Assembly: GCF_000224145.3 (NCBI RefSeq)
Contig: NC_020166.2
Coordinates: 7,492,592-7,556,591, forward strand
Length of the DNA stretch: 64,000 bases
Reading direction: 5' to 3'
Source: Ciona intestinalis
Lineage: Eukaryota; Chordata; Ascidiacea; Phlebobranchia; Cionidae
The notes below the pieces were generated by a model. It worked only from the letters and a program-made list of their open reading frames with translations, ran no database searches and had not been told where the DNA came from. Made by a program: the position numbers and the translations under genes. Position 1 is the stretch's first letter; each line of letters opens with the position of its first letter. Below are positions 23,081 to 33,000 of the stretch, in pieces.

Positions 23081-23207
23081 CTAATATCGGTGGTAATATG
23101 TAACATGTGTTGATGTAAGAAGCTTTTGCAGAACACAATGCAAAACTTGATGCTGACTTTAAAAGGCCGTTATTACATTTGCATTGGTTACAAACGTTAT
23201 GATAATA

Positions 23208-24217
23208 ATATATTAGGGTGGGAGAAAGAAGACAATTTTAGCACATAATGTCCAAATATCCTGATCTTGTTTTAAACAATGAACAGCGGCCAGCATGGGA
23301 GTCGTAAAATACAGTTTTGTAATTACTAATGAACGTCGTTTGTTTACTACTAAATGAGACTAGATCTCACAACATAGACCGTTGTCAGTTGTTTAAACCA
23401 CGATCAGGATATTTGGATATTACGTGCTAAAGGTGTCCCATCTAACCCTATAGTACTAAATTTTGATTTGATTTCTGTAAAGAGATTAAAGAATAAATGC
23501 CAAATTTAGGAATCGAGGTATTTGGAAAAAGTCGCCCAAAAAACAACAAGAACCACTGTTTAACGAAAAAATCGATATAACCACTTACGTGCTCAACAAC
23601 TATTCAATACAAATGAACTTATATGACCACTTATACGTACGTGCTCAATAATCTTTATTTTCTAGTGAAATGTTAAACAATCCAAGCACAGTATATCCTG
23701 TCTTTAAGTAATAGCAAAAACCACTAGGAAATATTGTTAGTATAGTCTTAATTGGATGCTGGCTATACGGTACAGGTTAATGGGTAAAAATACACAATGC
23801 TTCATTTTGAAAAGTTATGGCATTTTGTTTCTATTTAGAAAAATCATGGCAAGGTTAAATTTCTATCTTACGATATTGCTAGTTTCTAGTTGTTCGGTGG
23901 AGATCGTCAGTGTTGGTTTAGGTCTCGGTAACAAATTCATATCCCGACAGCCTGGTGTAAAGTAAGAAACAACTTCTAAGCAGTTTTTGCACGCCAGCAA
24001 TCGCTATAGTACTCTTATATATAGTGGGGTGGGGAAAGATGCACACTTTTAATTGCATTTTCTCGTCGCATTTAGTAGTAAACAAAGAAAATTTAAAGAA
24101 TTATAAAACCGTATCCCCACGACACCTAAACTATAAAGACGGTTGTTAATTGTTTGAAACACGAATCGAACATTTGAATATAATGTGCTAAAAATATCCC
24201 ATGCCACCACCATACTA
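23208..24217. repeat. Two MITE-1 copies around gene C exon 1
   Basis: About 23208-23455 (TTAGGGTGGGAGAAAGAAGAC to GTGTCCCATCTAACCC) and 24016-24217 (GTGGGGTGGGGAAAGATGCAC to ATATCCCATGCCACCACC). The second is inside intron 1 of C. Confidence 0.6.
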
Positions 24218-24702
24218 TGTAACGTATAATGCTCTCTCTATAAATATCAATAGTTGTGTTTTCTCATGTTAATTCGTGTTCCATTCTGCCTTCAGAAAAC
24301 TGCATCCCTTTTACAATGTCAAATCATCCCCAGTGAAGATGCAGCAAGGTTTATCTTTGTTTAATCGTTTATTTTTCTCACTTACTTTCGTGATGAAATA
24401 AAAAAAATAAAAAAAATAATCATACGCAAAGTTACATACCTGGTAACTCGAAAGGTGGCACGGGGTGTATGAAACAGAACACTCGTGTTATAACGACTGT
24501 CGTTTTCCAGCCACACGATGATAAAGTAAGTTAATTTCATTCTTTCGTGATATAAGACACTGTGCATATCAGCATATAATTTAAGTCATGTTATAGGCAA
24601 TATCCTAATGTGACACAACCATTTTAGCCATTAAGTCACAGTAATACTTTTACAGACGAGTTGCTACTCCTACAAGCCCTGGCGAATGACAAGCTTGATT
24701 AG
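23846..24702 (+). CDS. Peptide gene C: small secreted peptide precursor, 71 aa
   Basis: Exons 23846-23961, 24296-24348, 24656-24702 (TAG), phases 2 and 1. The chosen ATG follows TATTTAG by 7 nt and matches the start position in the other members; in-frame ATGs further upstream would bury the signal peptide (MARLNFYLTILLVSSCSVEI). The mature part starts near GLGLGNKFISRQPGVK; exon 2 has HPFYNVKSSPVKMQQ, aligning with the YN(V/I) motif of A and B; exon 3 is DELLLLQALANDKLD. A 3' UTR exon from 24773 resembles that of B1/B2, and the poly(A) signal is in GGCAATAAACTAAATTT. A link between the A/B and D types. Confidence 0.7.
24405..24550 (+). repeat. SINE 3' part in intron 2 of gene C
   Basis: ATCATACGCAAAGTTACATACCTGGTAACTCG, GGCACGGGGTGTATGAAACAG, CACTCGTGTTATAACGACTGTCG, CACGATGATAAAGTAAG. 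No tRNA head. Confidence 0.65.
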
Positions 24703-24810
24703 ACCAGGTTATAAGAAAGCACTTTTCTTACAATTCTACTTCAATTATATGTTGTATATACCTCTGTTTCAGATTTGTCTTGGTACTGCAACAAAGAAAA
24801 AAATATTGAG

Positions 24811-25012
24811 GCAATAAACTAAATTTAAACTATAGATTCGTGTACTGGATTCCAATTTCCGTCAGTTGTATTCTTTCAGTATCTCAGACTCCCCACACGC
24901 CATTTATTCTCTCGGAAATTAACCGACATTTATCAAGAACAGGATCAATCTCCTAAAGATGCCATTAGACTGCTTGGTGTTAGCGCCATTCTTCCGCCTT
25001 CCTAAGCGCCTT
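24811..25012 (+). repeat. Intergenic duplication unit shared by C/D1 and D1/D2 junctions
   Basis: Begins at the poly(A) signal of gene C (CAATAAACTAAATTT) and continues through TATAGATTCGTGTACTGG, CACACGCCATTTATTCTCTC, TTTATCAAGAACAGGATCAA and GCGCCATTCTTCCGCCTT. It recurs at about 26101-26302 between D1 and D2 with few changes. Each copy therefore joins a 3' end to the next promoter, evidence for recent unequal crossing-over. Confidence 0.75.
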
Positions 25013-25090
25013 AGATTAGCTGAGAAATGTTAAAAACTTAATGTCTGACGAAGTGTAAGTCAATTTTTTAAGTTTTTAGAGCATTTCAAT

Positions 25091-26001
25091 ATGATGAAAG
25101 TAGGCTTGTATATCATGCTATTGTTAGCTTCGAGCTTTCCTTTCGAGGTAGTGAGTAGCGTTTTATTTTGTGCACCGAAACCGAAACCAAAACCGACACC
25201 GCTAGCGAAAGTGGCATTTTATTCACGAAACCCAGCAGTAAAAAGTCAGACTTCACGATTTCTGTAAGTAAAAGCTAGAAATTATGCTTTTATGAAAGGT
25301 TTATAAATTTAGTTTAAACATTGATTGAATTAGCCAACATACATTTACCAACCACTTAAGGCCAAGTTTACTCCACAACCCCACTTTTGTTTACAGGACA
25401 AACAGAATGCAATTTTTAACCTTCTTACATTTATTTTGTGCATATTATGTTGAAATAGTAGGCTCCATTATTGCTACGTTCTATCCCCGATAATTATATT
25501 TTTTGAAGTATAGGCAAAGAAGCTACATTTTTTTAAAAAGCTAATTTGCATTTATGCTTTATTTTCAGTTGGGATGTAAAAATCGTCGAAGCAAACAAAA
25601 TGGACCAAGAAGGTCATGTTAATATAGTTTAATAAATATTGTGTTTTTATTACCTTTCCGTTACCTAATAGCGAAAAGTAATAAATTTATAGAAAATACA
25701 TATGGTAGAGTGGGGAAGATGGGACACCGTTGACACATATTAACTAAATATCCTGATCGGGTTTTAAACAGTTAACGACGGTCTATGGGAGCCGTGAGGG
25801 TAAAGTTTTCCAAAAAAATCGTTAAATGTTTGTTTACTACCAAATTAGAGGAGAAATAGATTGAAACAGTGTCCCATCCTCCCCCACCCTACTATATGCT
25901 GTTCAATTATACTACATTTTAAAGCACAAGTTTTTTACCAGCATTATATTTTCACAGACAACGACCAAATTGAAGTTCTGTTGGAACAGTTACTTGAATA
26001 A
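25091..26001 (+). CDS. Peptide gene D1: secreted Pro/Lys-repeat peptide precursor, 86 aa
   Basis: Exons 25091-25263, 25569-25612, 25958-26001 (TAA), phases 2 and 1. Signal peptide MMKVGLYIMLLLASSFPFEV, then a mature region with PKPKPKPTP and a basic stretch ending SQTSRF. Exon 2 is WDVKIVEANKMDQE; exon 3 is DNDQIEVLLEQLLE, strongly acidic and probably helical. Exon 3 plus about 60 bp of following sequence is identical to D2. AAGTTTTTAG stands 11 nt before the first ATG. The poly(A) signal lies in GAAACAATAAACTAAAG (about 26100). A cationic proline-rich segment followed by an acidic tail resembles the layout of antimicrobial precursors, but no function can be assigned. Confidence 0.73.
25704..25897 (-). 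repeat. MITE-1 copy in intron 2 of D1, inverted
   Basis: GTAGAGTGGGGAAGATGGGA at the left, TGTCCCATCCTCCCCCACCC at the right. It is absent from intron 2 of D2, so it inserted after the D duplication. Confidence 0.8.
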
Positions 26002-26447
26002 AGTCCTTGAAAGAAATGTGGTTGTAATTCTCTTTCATTTGGTTACTAATCAACGTTCAAAAAATCATTTTAAAATGCAACCACCACAAAAATAAATTTG
26101 TTGAAACAATAAACTAAAGTTAAACTATAGATTCGTGTACTGGATTACAGTTTCCGTCAACTATATTCTTTCAGTATCTCAGACTCCCCACACGCCATTT
26201 ATTCTCTCAGAAATTAACCAACATTTATCAAGAACAGGATCAATCTCTTGAGGATGTCATGAGACTGCTTGGTGTTAGCGCCATTCTTCCGCCTTCTTAA
26301 CTAAGTAAAGCCTTCATTATAACGCAGTTAACTTGCTACCAGCAGTTATAACGCCATAGATTAGCTGAGAAACGTTAAAAACTTATAATGTTTGACGAAG
26401 TTTCGTTTAGTTAAAGTTAAAAAAAAATAATTTCAGATCCTTTCATT

Positions 26448-27331
26448 ATGATGAAATTAGGTTTGCATATCACACTGCTGATAGCTTTGAGCTTTCCCTT
26501 TGAGCTAGTGAGTGGCTTTTGGGTTTGGAGACCAAAACCGACACCGACACCGATAGTACAAACGTTAAAAATGAGGCGAAATCTAGTAAAAAAGCAGCCT
26601 ACCCGATTTAAGTATGTAAAAGACAAAATATGTTTTAGGAATGTTCATAAGTTTAATTAAAAAATCGATAACATCAGCCAACACATAGTTTACCAACCAC
26701 TAAAGGCCAAGTTTACACTGCAATCTCCCTCCACAATCCCAGTTTAGTTTACAGGACAAACAGAACGCAATTTTAACATTTTATGCATATTACAGTGGGA
26801 TGCGAAAAGTTAGGACACCTTTTCATTCTATTTTCTCGTCTCATTTGGCAATAAACAAAGTTTAGACAATTAATTATGAAATCTATCCTTACGACTCCCA
26901 TAGACCGTTGTAAATAATTTAAAACACGGTCAGGATAGTTGGATATTATGTGCTAAAGGTGTTCCGTCTTCCCCACCCAACTATATGTTGAATTGATACA
27001 TTTTTACCACATTTAAGAACATTTTTTTAAGTATGGGCAAACAGGTTACATTTTTTAAGAAATTAAATTAAATTTTTGTTTTTATTTTTAGTTGGGACGG
27101 AAAAAGGGTAAATGAGAACAGAATGAAAGCAGAAGGTGATGTTAATTTATTACGATGAAAATATTTAATATTTTTTTTATTACTTTTCGTTACCTAATAG
27201 CTAATAATTTATATGAAATACATATGTTGTTCAATTATACTACACTTGTCAAAGCACACGTTTTTAACCAGCAATATATTTTTACAGACAACGACCAAAT
27301 TGAAGTTCTGTTGGAACAGTTACTTGAATAA
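26448..27331 (+). CDS. Peptide gene D2: secreted Pro/Lys-repeat peptide precursor, 83 aa
   Basis: Exons 26448-26611, 27092-27135, 27288-27331 (TAA), phases 2 and 1. Signal peptide MMKLGLHITLLIALSFPFEL, then GFWVWRPKPTPTP, a basic stretch (KMRRNLVKKQPTRF), exon 2 WDGKRVNENRMKAE and exon 3 DNDQIEVLLEQLLE, the latter identical to D1. The mature segment of exon 1 shows many replacements against D1 although introns and 3' parts are highly similar. The ATG is preceded by TAATTTCAG. The array ends here. Confidence 0.73.
26794..26983 (+). repeat. MITE-1 copy in intron 1 of D2
   Basis: GTGGGATGCGAAAAGTTAGGACACC at the left, GGTGTTCCGTCTTCCCCACCC at the right. Absent from intron 1 of D1. Confidence 0.75.
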
Positions 27332-28094
27332 AGTCCTTGAAAGAAATGTGGTTGTAATTCTCTTTCATTTGGTTACTAATGAACATTCAAAATTCAGTTT
27401 TTAAAGCTACCACTACGAAAAAGATCCTTTCAAATTGAAATAACAAAACAAGAAAGTTTTAAAATATACATAGTTGGATTCACTGGAATTGACTTTAGGT
27501 CAAATTTTTTTAATAAAAGTCGTGTAGTATAAGGCGGGGAAGACGAGACACCTTTAGCACATACAATCTAAATGTCCAGATCGTGTTTCAAACAACTAAC
27601 AACGGTTCGTGGGACTCGTGAGAAAACGGACGGTTTTTTAATGTAATTTGTCTGTCGATGCATTTAGGCATTTCTGTTTATACTTACACCAATTAAAAAA
27701 ATATCCAGTTCTCCCTTAACGTTAAGAAACTCGTAGTCGCACCATATCGTTGTATAGCTCACAATGACGTGCTTGTAGTGTGAAGTATCTGCTAGAAAAA
27801 CAGTGTAGACCTACACGGTTTGTTATTTTATCAAGGTAGTTGTGGCAGTATCATCGCCTTACACGTGTTATAGCCAGTTTTGCCAAGGAGTTACTGAACT
27901 CAAACGATTTATTTTGACTGTTTACATCAGACTGAAGTTGCTGGTCAAGTCGATAGTCCCCTTGTATAAGTTATATACTCAAAACTTACAGGTACTAAAG
28001 AATGTAAAGACATTTTCTCCTGTGTTTATTAACTGTACAGTTTTTTCACTTGATTTAAATTTGACAAAGGGCCTGTTCAGAGTCAATTATAAAA
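27332..28094. other. Intergenic stretch between peptide array and HDEM gene
   Basis: Holds the 3' UTR of D2 (GTCCTTGAAAGAAATGTGG as in D1) and a decayed inverted MITE-1 at about 27527-27715 (AGGCGGGGAAGACGAGACACC). An open frame from 27842 runs into exon 1 of the next gene in another frame and looks spurious. Confidence 0.55.
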
Positions 28095-29164
28095 ATGAGA
28101 TTCACCGTCTTAGTTTTTGTCACTTTCCTGTTTTCGGCATGGGTTTGTATGGCAGCAGAAGTACAGGCACCGCCCGAAGAAAAACCAGGTCTACCGCCGG
28201 TAAGGTAGTTTTGAGTAGATTAGCATGGTTTACTATTTGCTGTGTTTTCAGAGAATAACAGAAAAAGATGCAGAAAGAATTAAAGAAATTCACAAACAAA
28301 TTCCGGGCCTTCATCCAGATACCTTTAGTAAGATCTTGAAAAACTTTTGTTTTTTAGGGGTTTTTGGTCACCAATTTCTCATGTTACGGCCAACCAGTGC
28401 TGCTGTGCATGCTTTGTACTATACAATATAAGAATACTAGTTGGTGAATTTACAATATAAAGAATATTTTAACAACATCTTGTGCATATTTAAAGTGAAC
28501 GGAAAAAAATGAAAGTACTTTACCTGTTTAATAGAAATTATACCAACGTCGTTTCGGACAAAAAGAACTCCCGAACAAATCGAGTCTGACAAAAAAGCTA
28601 AAGGTAAGGGTATATACAAACCTTTTTAATGGACTCGATACAATAAAAATATTTTACCTATAAGGCGTTTTAAGAAAACATGTTCTTTCAGACGATTTTT
28701 CGGTTTGCTTTTAATCTGAGATTATCGCTTATATTTTAGAACGTTTTCTCGCGAAAGACGTCAGCAAATTACATGAGCATGTAAAATATTACATTGACAA
28801 CCACAAGGAACTGTATGGTGAGAAAAATAGACTAAACATAGTATGGGGTGAGATGGGACACGTTTTCATTCGCTGTTTTTGTTCTATTTTGAAGTGAACA
28901 AAGAATGTTTACAGCATCATATAACTGTAGCTCCGCGACTCTTGCTAAAAACATTTAGAACACAATTTAAAATTTTAGTACTTGGGTCCTAACAATATCC
29001 CATCTTACCCCAGAGTTCTAAATGTTATAGACAATTTGGAAGGTGTTAATTTTGGTTGCCTTGATTATTAAATAGGGAACATGACGTTCGAAGAAGCGGA
29101 GTTGTTCACTAAGAAGATTGAAGATGAAATGAAACTAGAGGAAACTAAACATGACGAAATGTAA
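28095..29164 (+). CDS. Small secreted protein with C-terminal HDEM, 138 aa
   Basis: Exons 28095-28199, 28252-28327, 28535-28603, 28740-28817, 29076-29164 (TAA); phases 0, 1, 1, 1 close with no stop. Signal peptide MRFTVLVFVTFLFSAWVCMA is followed by a Pro/Glu-rich start, a charged helical region (TEKDAERIKEIHKQ), the module KDVSKLHEHVKYYIDNHKEL (exon 4) and an acidic end (MTFEEAELF...KHDEM). The last four residues resemble KDEL/HDEL retrieval signals with Met for Leu, so residence in the ER is possible but unproven. Exon 4 resembles the repeated exons of the next gene (LHxHVKKIMDxHK), suggesting common descent. A MITE-1 lies in intron 4 (28838-29013). Poly(A) signal ATTAAATAAACG near 29250. 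No family recognised with confidence. Confidence 0.7.
28838..29013 (+). repeat. MITE-1 copy in intron 4 of HDEM gene
   Basis: GTATGGGGTGAGATGGGACACG at the left, ATATCCCATCTTACCCCAGAG at the right; a shorter, diverged relative. Confidence 0.6.
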
Positions 29165-30050
29165 CTCCAAAAGGGTTATTTAAAACAGTAATTTTGAAAT
29201 CGTGCGGTTAATATTCGCCTCCGTGCTTGTCTTGTTGTAGGGAATGGATTAAATAAACGTCGTATAAATAGTATATTGGTTTATTTTGAGATATAATAGG
29301 GCGGGGTAAGGTAGACACATTTTTGTTCTCTTTTCTTGCCTCGTATATGGTAGCCAACAAAGAAACACACAATCAGGAAATGTTGGATTTAAATGCCAAC
29401 AATATGCCTCATAGAAACGTTAATAAAAGTTACCTGCTGTGTACTAGGCAGTAGGCAATTTATGGTCTATCATTAATGCGTAGGGTAAGGTCAGTATATA
29501 GACTGGAATAGGAATTACTGGTAAAATACTCGTTTTGTTAGAATAGCCAGGACATACTAATATTACCACAATGTTAGAATAAATTGAGTCTTTTTTTATA
29601 TATATCAAAGAAATGGTGAAAAATATCAAAGAAATGGTGTTTGAATGTTTGAAGGCCACATGTGCTTTATTAGGATAAGTGACGTGTTAACTCATGCTAT
29701 TGTATATTTAGCCGACACTTAGCATACCGTTATAATAACAGGAATATGTACAACTATCTGACTTATAAAGCCTACTCCAGCTGAACAAACGGATCGTATA
29801 CCGCAGGTAAATGGTATGCATGTCCACTAGAACGATAACAATACTGAGTAAAGTCAGAGGAAAAGACGCAGCAAGCAAAAACTTCGAAGGCAAAATAGTT
29901 TCAGTGGACGGCCTAAAAATTTTTAATATCCATGTGTTTGATTTGTAAAAAAAATGTAAATGTAAAAAGAATAAAAAAGCGTTTGATGAACTCTCAGTTT
30001 CATATTAAATTATTTGAACTATACAGGTATATGCGAGGTGATGAATAGAT
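29165..30050. other. Intergenic stretch before p24 gene
   Basis: 3' UTR of the HDEM gene, a truncated MITE-1 start at 29297 (TAGGGCGGGGTAAGGTAGACAC) and AT-rich sequence with a local repeat (AAAGAAATGGTG twice, 29607-29640). No exon seen. Confidence 0.5.
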
Positions 30051-33000
30051 ATGTTTACTTTTCTTGTGCTGTTGTTATGTTTTTGTTCAGTTGGCTGCGA
30101 CCATTATTATCACGAGGTAAGCGATATAAAACTCATGAAAATCTAGTTTATTTACTAGAAGTGGTTTTCATTTAATATAAAAAACTATTTTCTGGTTATT
30201 TCGTGAACAACGTAAGTTCGTAATTACGCAACATATAAATATGGTTCCTTATTTTTGCTACAAATAATATTGTGTTTCAGGTACTCTGATATTATGTCCC
30301 GATAAAGTTCAAGCTTATCAAGACTATAATTTTATAGTTTTAATTTATGGCGAGGCAAAGCAAAACGGTGATCACGGGCGCCCCCCCGTGTTGTGTTTGT
30401 TATGGTCCAAGCTCTCTTGTGTGTAGGTCTGTTTCTATTTTGCCAGAAAAACATAAATTTATGAATATCAAAATGCAAAACTAGAAGAATTAAACTGAAA
30501 AGCTGGTTGATTTTTAAACTGCCAGAATCGCCGGGATGCGTTGTAAATCTACAAATTGTGGATATAACCTCACAAATTATTGTAAATGAACCTGCATACT
30601 GCAGTAGCATCTTAGTAGGAAAACACTGATATATTATGTTGGAGAAAAACACGTATTTTGGGTCCCAAATGGGACCCATCTTTCAACAGAAAGACTACAG
30701 GAAATATAAAGAGTAAATTCTCTTTCACAATCCACAAACTGAAACTACAATAGTATTTCTTTGTAGGAACTACACAATGAAGTTCACCGATTGGTTAACT
30801 CAAAAACAATTGACAAACATAAGCCATCAGGTAAAATTTAACATCTGATAAAAAATGAACATTGCAAAAATTTGTTTTTGTTTAGTTAAACATAAATTGA
30901 ATATTTTATCATTTATCTCTTTACCTTAAATTAAAAATGTTTTTAGAAAAATGAACCTTTTTAAACATACAAACACAAGCACCGCCTATTACATATGTAT
31001 AATATAATTAAATATCATGCCTTGTATGTATTACAATGATTGAAGTAATTGTTTTTCACGTTGTTGTATGCTTTATTACAATTTAAAAATAGTTCTGAAC
31101 TTCAAATTGTAGTATTCTTTATTTGGAATAGTTATATGAATCATAGCAGATTTTTGTGCACTTTATGTTTTTTATTTATTTCTGTGTTTGGTTTCTAATC
31201 TTATTTTAACTTGTAATATTTTTGTAGTAAAGGCATCCGATTCAAAGCATCATCAAGACCTACATGATCATGTGAAGAAAATAATGGATTCTCATAAATG
31301 TGCGCATGGGTTGATAATACCAACAGAAACTTCCAACTGTTAATCATATTAGCCTTATCATAAATTTGGACACTAAATTATACAACATTTAAAAAATATT
31401 GCGTTATATGTGAATAGTTGATAAAAGCAAACACAATAAATGTGAATGAATGGCTTAGTAATAGATTATGTTTTAGTTTTTAAATTTACAAAAATATACG
31501 TAAAAAGAATACCTGAAGGTTTTTTATTTAGATCCATCGAAGTCCAAGTCAGCGGATCATGAACAACATCAGCATGCTCAGAAGATTATGGATGCCGCAC
31601 ATAAACATCTTGGTAAAACTTATATTTTATAGAAAATGGCATTTTATGATAAATTATGACTTTAAAAATTAAAATGTATTTATGCATCTTTCAAAATGAG
31701 AATTTGAAATAAATTCAAACATTTTTCATTAAGACATGCTATAATATGCACTGTATAACGGCCTTGCTTTTGTATAGTTATTTATAAATTTGAAAATGTC
31801 ATTAACTGCTTAGCGTCAAAGAAGGAAGAAGAAAAAACCAAAAATGCGAATTCTAAAATACCCGCTCATGATCTTCATAAAGACAACAAGGGATTAAAAT
31901 CAAGTTGGTATTTTTATAGCTATAAAAGTAAAATATTACACTTCTTAAAATTATATTTGTGTGTGTAAAGTGAAGTTAATAGGTTTGATCTTTATTTGGT
32001 GGATAATTAGCAGTCAGAATACATCATAGTTTGCTTTATCCTCGCATTAGCAGGAAAACATTAGTGACCACTGGGTTGGAGCAGTTGACGTTAAGTATCC
32101 TGCCCAAGGACACATGCGCCCACAATGGTAGCAACGATGAGCCTTGAACCCATTACCTCTTGGTTAAAGACAATCGCGCTAACCACTTTGCCACAGCGCC
32201 GGACAAATTTTAAATTTTTAACATTTGGTCTACCATACAGAAACATCAGACCATCACACTCTAAATCATGAGCATTCTGGTCATGCTAAGAAACTAATGG
32301 AAGAAGCACACCACCAATTGGGTAAATTTATAATATTAAAACGAAAACACAACTAAATTTCCATTTATTTTACCTTGTTTTACCAGATGTGATAACTAGA
32401 TTTACCAGAACTGTTTTTTTTTTTATTTATGGTTGTTTTTTTTATTCATGGTTATTTTAACCTTTATTGAATCTTTGGAGTCATATTTGCAAGCTGGCAG
32501 AATGTTTGGATAAATTTAAATATTATGATATCAATAATGTTTATCTTTGTTACCTAACATATTATTTTTGCAATTGCAAGTACAAGTCATAAATCAGTAT
32601 GTAATCGTTTGAGATTTAATTCACAGCACATGAGAAGAAGAAACTAGAAACAGATCATCATCAAATGGCTAAAGATTTAATGAATACAGCTCACAAGCAT
32701 GCAGGTGCTGTGTTCATTTAGATGTTAATATTTTTTTACTGTGAAAACAACTTTATTTGTTTCTTCGATTATGGTAGCAAAAATTAACAAATATTTTAAA
32801 TTTTTAAAAAAGAACAGGATACATTTAGTTGCAAGAAAACAAGTGTGGTTGCTCCACTAAGTATACTTTGGGCAGTTTAAGATTTATTAGTTGGCCCAAT
32901 TCAATCTTTCGCAGGCATTACAAAGGTCTTACAAATCCAAATATTGTGTACAACTCTCACAAATCCTTTTTAAAAAGTCTTGAAAAGCTAAAAAATAAAT

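Noticed and set aside
27842-28258. 138-codon open frame overlapping the HDEM gene start
   Set aside because: It overlaps exon 1 of the HDEM gene in a different frame; the signal peptide and phase-consistent exons support the other frame.
30332-30679. 115-codon minus frame in intron 1 of the p24 gene
   Set aside because: No motif or splice support; it lies in an intron on the opposite strand.
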